Position numbers and translations under genes: made by a program
Origin: Alteromonas sp. C1M14
GTDB taxonomy: Bacteria; Pseudomonadota; Gammaproteobacteria; Enterobacterales; Alteromonadaceae
Assembly: GCF_018860965.1 (NCBI RefSeq)
Contig: NZ_JAHKQF010000008.1
Location: 599,171-663,170, forward strand
Length of the DNA: 64,000 nucleotides
Direction of reading: 5' to 3'
The notes under the pieces: generated by a model
Databases searched by the model: none
The model's input: the letters and a program-made list of their open reading frames with translations, nothing else
Told to the model about the DNA's origin: nothing
Part shown: piece after piece, positions 56,413 to 64,000 of the stretch
Layout: every line of letters begins with the position of its first letter
Numbering within the stretch: position 1 is the first letter of the stretch

Positions 56413-56772
56413 TCAATGACGTTTAAAAGGTGGGCGTCCAATTAGGGCGGGTTTTTCTTGCTCTAGAGTGACTTCTAATTGAGCAACATCATACACAGGT
56501 ACCCGCTTTATCGAACGTTTGAACGGCGGCTTGCCACTCATGTCTACGGTTCTTACTTCCACATACTCAACGGGAGTATTAACGGTTTCAAGCTTGGCAA
56601 CGTCATGGACGTCTAATTCGACCATGGTACGTTTAAAAGGCGGTTTGCCGGAGTAATCCACAACCTGAACTGTGTGAGTTTGGGTATTGGCAAAAGCAGC
56701 GCTGGCGCTAAAAAGTATAAAAGATGCCGCACCTAAAGAGAGCGGCAGAGAGCTAAATTTTAATAATTTCAT
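56413..56772 (-). CDS. Secreted small protein with three GKPPFKR-type repeats
   Basis: 119 residues; signal peptide to about residue 28 (SASAAFA). The mature part contains G-K-P-P-F-K-R at 42-48 and 80-86 and G-R-P-P-F-K-R at 112-118, two residues from the end. The first two are embedded in a 24-residue unit, V-D-x-S-GKPPFKR(T/S)...V-x-DVA(K/Q)LE, with a 38-residue period. No cysteines and no family I recognise. The basic aromatic motif could bind a polyanion or an outer-membrane partner, which is speculation. ATG at 56772 has AAGGAC before it. Confidence 0.75.
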   Translation of the reverse strand: MKLLKFSSLPLSLGAASFILFSASAAFANTQTHTVQVVDYSGKPPFKRTMVELDVHDVAKLETVNTPVEYVEVRTVDMSGKPPFKRSIKRVPVYDVAQLEVTLEQEKPALIGRPPFKRH

Positions 56773-56936
56773 CACAATGTCCTTAATTTATGCATTTAAA
56801 CGGTGCACGGCGACAGTATATTTTTTCGACTTATATGATGAAACCTCAGTTCGTGATAGGTATTCCGTATCAGAAATGGGGTGTTATGCCGCACCCTATG
56901 CATAGGAAGGCGTTTTTTTGCTTATTTTTGCGCAAA

Positions 56937-56985
56937 AATGGTGCATTAGCAGGGGTTGCGCACCATTACAGTATTTTTTTTGTCT
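56937..56985 (+). terminator. Orphan terminator-like hairpin
   Basis: AATGGTGC (56937-56944) and GCACCATT (56960-56967) pair around 15 nt. ACAGTA and then eight T follow. No plus-strand gene precedes it, so it may end a small RNA or attenuate the leader of the gene at 57097. Confidence 0.45.
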
Positions 56986-57096
56986 ATTCACTCTTACACG
57001 TAATAGGGAAATTAGCTAACTTTCAGTGTCTTAGTGAAGTGGTCTCAGAGTTGCTTTGTGTTATGTGGTTAAATAATTAGCATGGGCAAGGTAAGT

Positions 57097-57609
57097 ATGA
57101 ATGGTTGGTCGCATTATCTTTTTGCTTTATCCGTACAAATAGGAGCGCTTTTCTTGAGTATGGGCGTAAGTAATGCCTATTGCGCTGATGATGTGACGCA
57201 CACCTTTTCTTTATCACGTCACAGTGGGGGGACGCTCTATGTGGACATCACCTTAGAACAGGGGATATCTGCACCATTTTTAGTGGATACGGGCTCAGGG
57301 CTTGTCACTTTAAATAAAAAAACCTTCGATGCACTAAATCGCGATGATGCGCTGGTTCCCGTTGGCGAAGTTGCAGCTCGCATGGCAAATGGCCGGATCC
57401 ACGCTATAAAGCAATACCGATTGCAGTCATTACGAATCGGCAATAGCTGTGAGCTTGGTCCCATAGATGTGGCAGTTTTGCCTAATGGCAGTAATATTTT
57501 AAGTATTAATGCGCTGCTACGGGCTGCACCGATGACCCTTTCTGCCGATGCCCTTACCTTATCAGGGTGCCGCACAGACATGCTGGTTATGGAAAAACCG
57601 GCGTTCTAA
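57097..57609 (+). CDS. Retropepsin-like aspartyl protease family protein
   Basis: 170 residues from the ATG at 57097 (AAGGTAAGT before it); 57082 is an alternative. Signal peptide ends SNAYC/A. The single DTG motif PFLVDTGSGLVTLNKKTF and the following hydrophobic segments fit the clan AA, gag-like fold that acts as a dimer. Two cysteines (NSC, SGC) may form a disulfide. A periplasmic protease or peptide-binding role is inferred from the fold only. Confidence 0.78.
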   Translation: MNGWSHYLFALSVQIGALFLSMGVSNAYCADDVTHTFSLSRHSGGTLYVDITLEQGISAPFLVDTGSGLVTLNKKTFDALNRDDALVPVGEVAARMANGRIHAIKQYRLQSLRIGNSCELGPIDVAVLPNGSNILSINALLRAAPMTLSADALTLSGCRTDMLVMEKPAF

Positions 57610-57621
57610 CCCATTTGTCTT

Positions 57622-58254
57622 TTATTCAGACTTTTCTTTAAACTCACACAAGTCTTCAATAATGCAGCTTCCACAACGTGGTTTACGGGCAATACAAGTG
57701 TATCGCCCATGCAGGATTAACCAGTGGTGCACATCAACTTTAAATTCTTTCGGCACTACTTTAAGTAATTTTTCTTCTACTTTCTCAACGGTTTTACCCA
57801 TGGCAAGTTTAGTGCGGTTTGAAACGCGGAATATGTGGGTGTCCACGGCTATTGTAGGCCAGCCAAAAGCGGTATTTAACACCACATTTGCTGTTTTTCG
57901 ACCTACACCGGGAAGCGCTTCTAAGGCTTCTCTGCTTTGTGGTACTTCACCCTGATATTTTTCTAACAGTATTTCGCTTAAACGATGTACGTTTTTCGCT
58001 TTCGAATTATATAGACCAATGGTTTTTATGTATTCTTTTAGCCCATCAACACCTAAATCTGCGATGCCCTGTGGCGTGTTGGCTACCGGAAATAGTTTTG
58101 CTGTTGCTTTGTTCACACTGACATCGGTGGCTTGAGCAGACAAGGTTACCGCAACCAACAATTCAAAGGGAGTCGAAAAATTCAATTCTGTGGTGGGATG
58201 GGGGTTTTCTGCCCGAAGACGGGTGAGAATTTCTCTTCGTTTGATATTGTTCAT
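57622..58254 (-). CDS. nth: Endonuclease III
   Basis: 210 residues (E. coli 211). A DNA glycosylase/AP lyase for oxidised pyrimidines. Helix-hairpin-helix LEALPGVGRKTANVVLN with the catalytic lysine, VDTHIFRVSNR with the aspartate, and the 4Fe-4S loop C-x6-C-x2-C-x5-C (CIARKPRCGSCIIEDLC). Follows rnfE by 9 bp, as in most gammaproteobacteria. Confidence 0.97.
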   Translation of the reverse strand: MNNIKRREILTRLRAENPHPTTELNFSTPFELLVAVTLSAQATDVSVNKATAKLFPVANTPQGIADLGVDGLKEYIKTIGLYNSKAKNVHRLSEILLEKYQGEVPQSREALEALPGVGRKTANVVLNTAFGWPTIAVDTHIFRVSNRTKLAMGKTVEKVEEKLLKVVPKEFKVDVHHWLILHGRYTCIARKPRCGSCIIEDLCEFKEKSE

Positions 58255-58263
58255 AATTTATGT

Positions 58264-58962
58264 TTATTGCTCTGCGGTAACTCGAATTCGGGTAACCGTT
58301 TTACTCGCTGGTGCTTGCTTGGCAGCATGTAACCGGTCAATGTAATTTTTTGCCGCAATAATAAACCCCATGCCAATGAAGGCGCCGGGTGGCAGTATCG
58401 CTAACAAAAAAGGTTGATCAGTGTGAAACAGGGTGATGGTCCAGTTTTCAGCAACCGCGCCAAAAAGCCTGTCAGCGCCTGCAAGTAATGTCCCTGATCC
58501 TAATGCTTCGCGAAGGCCGCCCAGTAACATTAAAATAAACGTGAACCCTGCGCCCATCATTAATCCATCTAAGGCAGAGGGGACGATGGGGTTTTTAGAA
58601 GCATAGGCTTCAGCGCGGCCAATAATGGCGCAATTGGTTACAATAAGGGGAATAAAAATACCTAGGGTAAGGTAAAGCTCGTAAGTGTAAGCATTCATAA
58701 GTAGTTGCACTATGGTCACAAATGCCGCGATCACCATTACAAAAACCGGGATCCGTATTTCATTACTTACCACATTTCGAACAAGGCTTACGGTGATATT
58801 CGATCCCACCAATACTAGGGTGGTGGCAAGGCCAAGCCCGAGGCCGTTGATCACTGTGGAGGTAACCGCCAGCAATGGGCAGAGCCCTAACAGCTGTACT
58901 AACGCGGGGTTGTTTTTCCATAAACCCTGTAAGGTAAGTTCTTTCCACTCATTCATGATCAT
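58264..58962 (-). CDS. rnfE: Rnf complex subunit E
   Basis: 232 residues, six membrane helices, homologous to RnfA. Signatures: [41 protein letters not shown] with the cysteine thought to help hold a membrane Fe-S cluster, and [23 protein letters not shown]. The first ATG overlaps the rnfG stop; the second, two codons on, is also possible. Part of the ferredoxin/NAD ion pump, or the SoxR-reducing version. Confidence 0.95.
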   Translation of the reverse strand: MIMNEWKELTLQGLWKNNPALVQLLGLCPLLAVTSTVINGLGLGLATTLVLVGSNITVSLVRNVVSNEIRIPVFVMVIAAFVTIVQLLMNAYTYELYLTLGIFIPLIVTNCAIIGRAEAYASKNPIVPSALDGLMMGAGFTFILMLLGGLREALGSGTLLAGADRLFGAVAENWTITLFHTDQPFLLAILPPGAFIGMGFIIAAKNYIDRLHAAKQAPASKTVTRIRVTAEQ

Positions 58963-59597
58963 TTACCTGCCTTGTCTATATCGCAATGGGTAGGCTGCGC
59001 AAATAAACTCTCTTTATTTGCCTCTACATATAACAACGTGTTTTTCACTGCTTTAACCACCGCGCGGGGGGTAATAGTGGCGCCGGTGAATTGATCAAAT
59101 TGTCCGCCGTCTTTTTTAACCCGCCAAGCTGACAGGGTGTCATCGCTGAAGATGATCCCGTTAAAACTGGTGATCCAATCACTCACGCTACGCTCAATTT
59201 TATCGCCGAGTCCAGGAGTTTCTTTGTGATCCACCGACCGAACACCCAATACACGCATGCTATCGTCAACCCCAACCACAAGCTCAATATTGCCACTGTA
59301 ACCGTCTGGTGCGGTGGTCTCAAGGGCTAGTGCGGTGGGGACGTTGTCCATGCGTGCTCGATAGACATGATGCACACGGTCGTTGCCCAGCAATGGGTCG
59401 ATCACTTCGGTACAATCTTGATAAAGGGAATTGTTGTAAAGGGTTTCTGGCACCACTTCGTTGAGTACCGACAACAGTCGCTTTTGTTGTTGCTCTTTGA
59501 TTTTGTCTTGGGTACCGAAAAAAGTAATGGCAATTAACGCGGTGGTGATCAGCGCAAATATACCCAACATAACGCCATTTTTTAAAATACTATTCAT
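58959..59597 (-). CDS. rnfG: Rnf complex subunit G (covalent FMN)
   Basis: 212 residues with one N-terminal membrane anchor ([19 protein letters not shown]) and a periplasmic FMN domain. The flavinylated threonine lies in [15 protein letters not shown] near residue 180. [16 protein letters not shown] is the other family block. Takes electrons within the pump. Confidence 0.95.
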   Translation of the reverse strand: MNSILKNGVMLGIFALITTALIAITFFGTQDKIKEQQQKRLLSVLNEVVPETLYNNSLYQDCTEVIDPLLGNDRVHHVYRARMDNVPTALALETTAPDGYSGNIELVVGVDDSMRVLGVRSVDHKETPGLGDKIERSVSDWITSFNGIIFSDDTLSAWRVKKDGGQFDQFTGATITPRAVVKAVKNTLLYVEANKESLFAQPTHCDIDKAGK

Positions 59598-59603
59598 GGT
59601 TAA

Positions 59604-60671
59604 TTACTTTCCCTTGTGGCCATAAGTGCGAGGTTGGGTGTAGTAATCGATAAGCGGTACCGCCATATTCATGATGATCACGGCAAACGCCACTGCATCA
59701 GGGTAACCGCCAAAGTTTCTAATAATGATGATCCAAAAGCCAATCATGGCGCCAAAAATGATCCGCCCTTTTGCTGTGGTTGAAGCCGATACGGGATCGG
59801 TAGCAATAAAGAAGGCGCCAAATAATACGCTGCCGTTAAGGAGATGAAAAAGCGCTGAACCGTATATATCTTGGTTGATAAGGTGAAGAACGGTGGCGCA
59901 AAAAGCAATACTGACAATTAAACTGACGGGAATATGCCAGCTAATAATTCGGGTTTTAAGAAGAAATAGCCCGCCTATAAGATAACTAACACTGACCCAA
60001 GCCCAACCCGTACCGCTACTGACAAAGGGGCCGCCTTCATAGACCTGACTGGTTAATAATTCATTGTAGGTTGAAGCCTGGGTTAACCCGGTTTTAAGAT
60101 GATCTAGAGGGGTGGCAGAAGATACCCCATCGACGGCCTGCAACCCTTGTTCTAAACTAAGCCCGCTGGGCGTATAGCCGGTAAATATAAGATGAAGCAT
60201 ATCACTGAATGTGAGCGTAACAGCATGTAACGGGGCGGGTGGTATCCATTGGGTCATGGCCGCCGGAAATGAAATTAGTAGCACCACATAAGCTACCATT
60301 GCAGGGTTAAATAAGTTGTAACCCAAGCCGCCGTAGAGTTGCTTCACAATACCAATGGCAAAGATCACACCAATCACCGTCATCCACCAGGGTAAGGCCG
60401 GAGGTAAACTCACTGCAAGTAAACAGGCGGTCAGTACGGCACTGTAGTCGCTGAGGTTTCTTGCTACGGGCTTATTTCTTATCGCAAGAATACTGGCTTC
60501 TACAACCAGAGCGGCGATTGTTGCAATGGCAATTTGAATGAACACGCCCCAGCCAAAGAAATAGCTTTGGCATATCACGCCGGGCACCATAGCATACAAA
60601 ACCATTCGCATAACCTGACTGGTGTCACGGTCGGCGCGCATGTGGGGTGAACTTGATAGGGTCAGTTTCAT
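59604..60671 (-). CDS. rnfD: Rnf complex subunit D
   Basis: 355 residues with about 8-10 membrane helices. The FMN-attaching threonine is expected in DGVSSATPLDHLKTG near residue 190. YNLFNPAMVAYVVLLISFP, TDPVSASTTAKGRI and RNFGGYPDAVAFAVIIMN are family blocks. An ion-translocating core subunit with RnfA and RnfE. Confidence 0.95.
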   Translation of the reverse strand: MKLTLSSSPHMRADRDTSQVMRMVLYAMVPGVICQSYFFGWGVFIQIAIATIAALVVEASILAIRNKPVARNLSDYSAVLTACLLAVSLPPALPWWMTVIGVIFAIGIVKQLYGGLGYNLFNPAMVAYVVLLISFPAAMTQWIPPAPLHAVTLTFSDMLHLIFTGYTPSGLSLEQGLQAVDGVSSATPLDHLKTGLTQASTYNELLTSQVYEGGPFVSSGTGWAWVSVSYLIGGLFLLKTRIISWHIPVSLIVSIAFCATVLHLINQDIYGSALFHLLNGSVLFGAFFIATDPVSASTTAKGRIIFGAMIGFWIIIIRNFGGYPDAVAFAVIIMNMAVPLIDYYTQPRTYGHKGK

Positions 60672-60677
60672 TGGCGA

Positions 60678-62693
60678 CTACTTATTCTTTTCTTGAGCGG
60701 CTTTTTTGGCCTTCGCTTTGGCGACGGCAGCGGCAATGCGTTGCTTTTTCGCTGCTTGGGCATCCTCTGCGCTGTCTGACACCGGCGGGACGTTTTGTCC
60801 ATCGGTGCTCTCGTTAGATGCCGGCGGGGTGTCCGTGTGTTGTTGTGCGGCCTGTTGTGCCGCTTTTTTAGCTTTGGCACGGGCTACCGCAGCAGCGACC
60901 CGCTGTTTTTTCTCTGCTTGAGCATCCTCAGCGCTGTCTGACACCGGCGGTACGTTTTGTCCATCAGTGCTTTTGTTCGATGCCGGCGGAGTGTCCGTGT
61001 GTTGTTGTGCGGCCTGTTGTGCCGCTTTTTTGGCTTTGGCACGGGCTACAGCAGCAGCAACCGCTGCTTTTTTGTTATCTTGCGGCGCAGACGAGGTTTC
61101 GTTGGCGGTGGCGTCTGAGTTACCAGCTTGCTGGGCTTTCTTCGCCTTGGCTCTGGCCAGTGCGGCTGCCACTTTATCTTTAGAACTACTGGTTGTCTTG
61201 TTATCGACAGCGGCTAAACGGGCTTCTTTGGCCTTTTGGTGTTTGGCTTCCCGTTCTAGCTTTTCTCTTTCTAGGCGGGCTTTGCGCGCTTCAAAACGGG
61301 CTTTGGCTTTATCCGCTTTGTTTCGTTCGTCCCGCTCTACTCGAATGTCAGACTTTGCCTTTCGATAATAATGCACAAGGGGGATTTCGCTGGGGCATAC
61401 ATAGGCACAGGCGCCACATTCAATGCAGTCAAACAAGTTATATTCTTGTGCTTTATCGTATTCTTTCGCTTTACTGTGCCAGAAAAGCTGTTGGGGCAAA
61501 AGATGGACCGGGCACGCATCTGCACACGCGCTACAACGAATACACGCGCGTTCGTCGCTGCCGTGGGTTAATTCATTATGGGCAGGGATCAGCAAACAGT
61601 TGGTGGTTTTTACCACAGGTACGGCGGCGTCATTGAGGGTAAAGCCCATCATTGGCCCCCCCATTATCACTTCTGGCTGTTTTTGTTGTTTAGGGAGATA
61701 CCCTGCCACCGACAAAAGATGATTAACCGGTGTACCGATACGAGCCCAATAATTACCTGGTCGTTCTACCGCGCTACCGGTTACGGTAACAATGCGTTCT
61801 ATCAGCGGTTTACCCCGTAATATTGCATCGGCAACGGCAAAACAGGTGCCTACGTTGAACATGGTAATCCCCACGTCAATAGGAAGGCCGTCTCGTGGTA
61901 CTTCTCTGCCCGTGAGTATTTGAATAAGTTGCTTTTCACCACCTGCGGGGTATTTCGTAGGTACGGTGACAAGGTGAATATCGGTACGAGATTCACATGC
62001 CTGTTTCATCACCGCAATCGCGTCGGGTTTATTATCTTCAATGGCAATCACCACTGCTCGAGGGCTTAGCAGGTGGGTAAGAATATCTACGCCTTCTAAA
62101 ATTGAGGCGGCTTGCTCTCGCATAAGTCGGTCATCGGCAGTGATGTAGGGCTCACATTCAATACCATTGATAATGAGAAATTCAACGGATTTACTGCCCG
62201 ACGCTTTGATATGAGAAGGGAATCCCGCGCCGCCCATACCTGCTACGCCGGCATTGCAGATTTGAGAGACGAGTTCACTTTTTTCTATTTCTAAGTAATG
62301 GGGCGTTGGTGTTAATGATACCCAAGTATCATGGCCGTCAGGTGTTATTTGAATACAGGTTTCTGACAGCCCACTGGGATGAGCGGTAACATGATCGCCA
62401 ATGGCCTTTATTGTGCCCGAGGTGGGGGCATGAATAGGAACGGAAAATGCCTGGCTACTTTGGGTAAGAGGCTGCCCCTTTTTAACCTGCTCACCTTCTT
62501 TTACCAGAATTTGACCATCGGTGCCGATATGTTGGCGTACCGGCACAATTAATTGTTCTGGAAGGGAAGGGTGGACGGTACAGGTTTGATTGGATAGGTG
62601 CTTGTTTCCCGCCGGATGAACGCCGCCAGAAAATGACCAAGTTTGCCCTTTGTCTAACCGTGAAATAATGTCTTCAAACTGAGGTAACTGCAC
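60678..62693 (-). CDS. rnfC: Rnf complex subunit C with repeat tail
   Basis: 671 residues. The NADH and FMN binding part (about 1-360) contains GMGGAGFPSHIK and INGIECEPYITAD. Two 4Fe-4S sites follow near residues 385 and 423 (CIRCSACADACP and CIECGACAYVCP). The remaining 230 residues are a charged Ala/Lys coiled-coil region. It ends in two copies of a 54-residue unit (KKAAQQAAQQHTDTPPASN..., AVARAKAKKA) plus a partial third. Such tails vary widely in length among gammaproteobacteria. Confidence 0.95.
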   Translation of the reverse strand: MQLPQFEDIISRLDKGQTWSFSGGVHPAGNKHLSNQTCTVHPSLPEQLIVPVRQHIGTDGQILVKEGEQVKKGQPLTQSSQAFSVPIHAPTSGTIKAIGDHVTAHPSGLSETCIQITPDGHDTWVSLTPTPHYLEIEKSELVSQICNAGVAGMGGAGFPSHIKASGSKSVEFLIINGIECEPYITADDRLMREQAASILEGVDILTHLLSPRAVVIAIEDNKPDAIAVMKQACESRTDIHLVTVPTKYPAGGEKQLIQILTGREVPRDGLPIDVGITMFNVGTCFAVADAILRGKPLIERIVTVTGSAVERPGNYWARIGTPVNHLLSVAGYLPKQQKQPEVIMGGPMMGFTLNDAAVPVVKTTNCLLIPAHNELTHGSDERACIRCSACADACPVHLLPQQLFWHSKAKEYDKAQEYNLFDCIECGACAYVCPSEIPLVHYYRKAKSDIRVERDERNKADKAKARFEARKARLEREKLEREAKHQKAKEARLAAVDNKTTSSSKDKVAAALARAKAKKAQQAGNSDATANETSSAPQDNKKAAVAAAVARAKAKKAAQQAAQQHTDTPPASNKSTDGQNVPPVSDSAEDAQAEKKQRVAAAVARAKAKKAAQQAAQQHTDTPPASNESTDGQNVPPVSDSAEDAQAAKKQRIAAAVAKAKAKKAAQEKNK
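60700..61060 (-). repeat. 162-bp tandem repeat in the rnfC 3' region
   Basis: The block containing GTCCGTGTGTTGTTGTGCGG recurs at 60831 and 60993, exactly 162 bp apart, and the flanking sequences are near-identical over both copies, with a partial third. The period is a multiple of three, so copy-number change would keep the frame. Confidence 0.85.
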
Positions 62694-62695
62694 GT

Positions 62696-63265
62696 CTAAG
62701 ATACCATTTTTACAGGAATATCGCCTTTGGGCGTTTGTTTAAAGTCCCAACGCCATGATGCCGTGGTTGTGGTAACAGGGACCATATCAATACAATCAAC
62801 AGGGCAGGGGTCGACACACAAATCGCACCCAGTGCATTCGTTTGTCAGTACAGTGTGCATCTGTTTGGCGGCACCTAAAATCGCATCTACCGGGCAAGCC
62901 TGAATGCATTTCGTACAGCCTATACATTCATCTTCACGGATGTAAGCGACTTTTTTAACATCTTCTTCGCCATGAGAGGCATCGAGGCTTTTGGCTTCTT
63001 TACCGGTTAAATCGGCTAACTTTTTAATGGTTGCCTCGCCACCTGGCGGACATTTGTTAATTTCGTCGCCATTGGCAATGGCTTCAGCATAGGGTCGACA
63101 TCCAGGATAACCACATTGTCCGCACTGGGTTTGCGGTAAAATTTCATCGATTTGATCGACCAAGGGATCAGATTCAACCTTAAAACGGATACTGGCGTAA
63201 CCGAGAAGTAAGCCAAACCCGAGGGCAAGAAGACCCACCGTAATTAATGCCACCGACATACTCAT
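62696..63265 (-). CDS. rnfB: Rnf complex subunit B
   Basis: 189 residues. N-terminal membrane helix ([19 protein letters not shown]), a first Fe-S domain with [17 protein letters not shown] and NKCPPGG, and two ferredoxin-type 4Fe-4S sites ([12 protein letters not shown] and [12 protein letters not shown]). The ferredoxin-facing entry point of the complex. Starts next to the rnfA stop. Confidence 0.96.
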   Translation of the reverse strand: MSMSVALITVGLLALGFGLLLGYASIRFKVESDPLVDQIDEILPQTQCGQCGYPGCRPYAEAIANGDEINKCPPGGEATIKKLADLTGKEAKSLDASHGEEDVKKVAYIREDECIGCTKCIQACPVDAILGAAKQMHTVLTNECTGCDLCVDPCPVDCIDMVPVTTTTASWRWDFKQTPKGDIPVKMVS

Positions 63266-63846
63266 TACACCTTCACCAGACCACTGAAGCCCATAAATGC
63301 TAACGACATTAATCCGGCAGTTACCATGGCGATAGAAGCCCCCCTAAACGCGGTGGGCACGTCGGCAGCTGCAATGCGTTCTCGCATGGCGGCAAACAGC
63401 ACTAGTACAAGAGAGAAGCCCACAGAAGCACCAAAGCCATATATGAGGCTTTCAACAAAGTTATGCTGTTCGGTTAGGTTTAACAATGCTACACCCAACA
63501 CTGCACAATTGGTGGTGATAAGTGGAAGAAAAATACCTAATAATCGGTAGAGGGTCGGGCTAGTTTTATGGACGACCATTTCAGTAAACTGAACAACCAC
63601 AGCAATAATGAGAATAAAAGCTAAGGTACGCAGATAACCGATGCCCAACGGCACCAGTAGGTAGGTCTCAACGAGATAACTGGATACCGATGCAAGGGTT
63701 AGCACGAAAGACGTTGCCATGGCCATGCCCAAGGCCGTTTCAAGTTTACCTGACACACCCATAAACGGGCACAGTCCTAGAAACTTAACCAGAACGAAAT
63801 TGTTAACCAGCACTGTACCTACAAGAAGTAAGAAAAAGTCAGTCAT
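63265..63846 (-). CDS. rnfA: Rnf complex subunit A
   Basis: 193 residues with six membrane helices: [19 protein letters not shown] at the start, [32 protein letters not shown] and [19 protein letters not shown]. First gene of the rnfABCDGE-nth operon; the promoter must lie in the 150 bp to the right edge. Start ATG at 63846. Confidence 0.96.
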   Translation of the reverse strand: MTDFFLLLVGTVLVNNFVLVKFLGLCPFMGVSGKLETALGMAMATSFVLTLASVSSYLVETYLLVPLGIGYLRTLAFILIIAVVVQFTEMVVHKTSPTLYRLLGIFLPLITTNCAVLGVALLNLTEQHNFVESLIYGFGASVGFSLVLVLFAAMRERIAAADVPTAFRGASIAMVTAGLMSLAFMGFSGLVKV

Positions 63847-64000
63847 AAATCTATCGTCAACTTAAACCAGAATGCATATAAAACTAGGAAGAATACGTGT
63901 TTTTTTATTTCGGCGGGTATTATCGCTTTTTGTGGGGCGATACACAACTTGATGAGAATACTTAATAAAACGAAGAAGAAGTTGGCTCCCCGCCCCGTCC

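Noticed and set aside
60831..61002. CRISPR-like repeat
   Set aside because: The repeats are long, contiguous, in frame and within rnfC; no spacers or cas genes.
60706..61368. Long Ala/Cys-rich plus-strand frames opposite rnfC
   Set aside because: They are antisense shadows of the Ala/Lys-rich rnfC repeat region, with no ribosome site and abnormal composition.

Overview
The window looks like core chromosome of a marine gammaproteobacterium of the order Alteromonadales (Alteromonas/Aestuariibacter type). The reasons are three TonB receptors, a polar-flagellum motY beside rnt, a complete rnfABCDGE-nth cluster, a prkA-yeaH-spoVR operon, a PEP-CTERM protein, and moderate GC. I see no prophage, insertion sequence, CRISPR array or clear genomic island. 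Genus-level placement is inference from gene content; no search was run.

Layout. 1-5 kb: end of a TPR protein, tmcA, an acyl-CoA thioesterase and an AraC-HDOD fusion regulator. 5.2-10 kb: two riboswitch-controlled units. A cyclic-di-GMP-I riboswitch precedes a PEP-CTERM surface protein. A TPP riboswitch precedes a thiamine salvage operon (TonB receptor, YkoF-like protein, PnuT-type permease, thiamine kinase). 10-12.3 kb: tRNA-Trp, holD-rimI and an FMN hydroxyacid dehydrogenase. 12.3-27.3 kb is the accessory-like part: piuC with a siderophore receptor, a 2-hydroxyacid dehydrogenase, a small lipoprotein, a chemoreceptor with a strong inverted repeat in its leader, a tri-haem cytochrome with a molybdenum hydroxylase (iorAB-type), an NTF2-like protein, and a TonB receptor with a CSMCG plug motif followed by a TlpA-like protein.

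27.5-45.9 kb is mostly housekeeping: prfC, argS, prfB with its programmed +1 frameshift, lysS, a convergent Hpt-rluA-panE operon, an M16 protease, gshA, a lytic transglycosylase lipoprotein, a 40-residue membrane protein under FNR/Fur-like sites, smrB, prmB, aroC and an MFS transporter. 45.9-57.6 kb: spoVR/yeaH/prkA, sodB, grxD, bfd, a 2-Cys peroxiredoxin, rnt, motY, glpQ, a secreted GKPPFKR-repeat protein and a retropepsin-like protein. 57.6-63.9 kb: nth and the Rnf complex genes on the minus strand; RnfC has a long tandem-repeat tail.

No wholly new multi-gene system is evident. The most interesting items are the two riboswitches with visible alternative pairings, the AraC-HDOD fusion, the GKPPFKR-repeat protein, the lysS terminators embedded in panE, and the redox/iron operator cluster before the tiny membrane protein.
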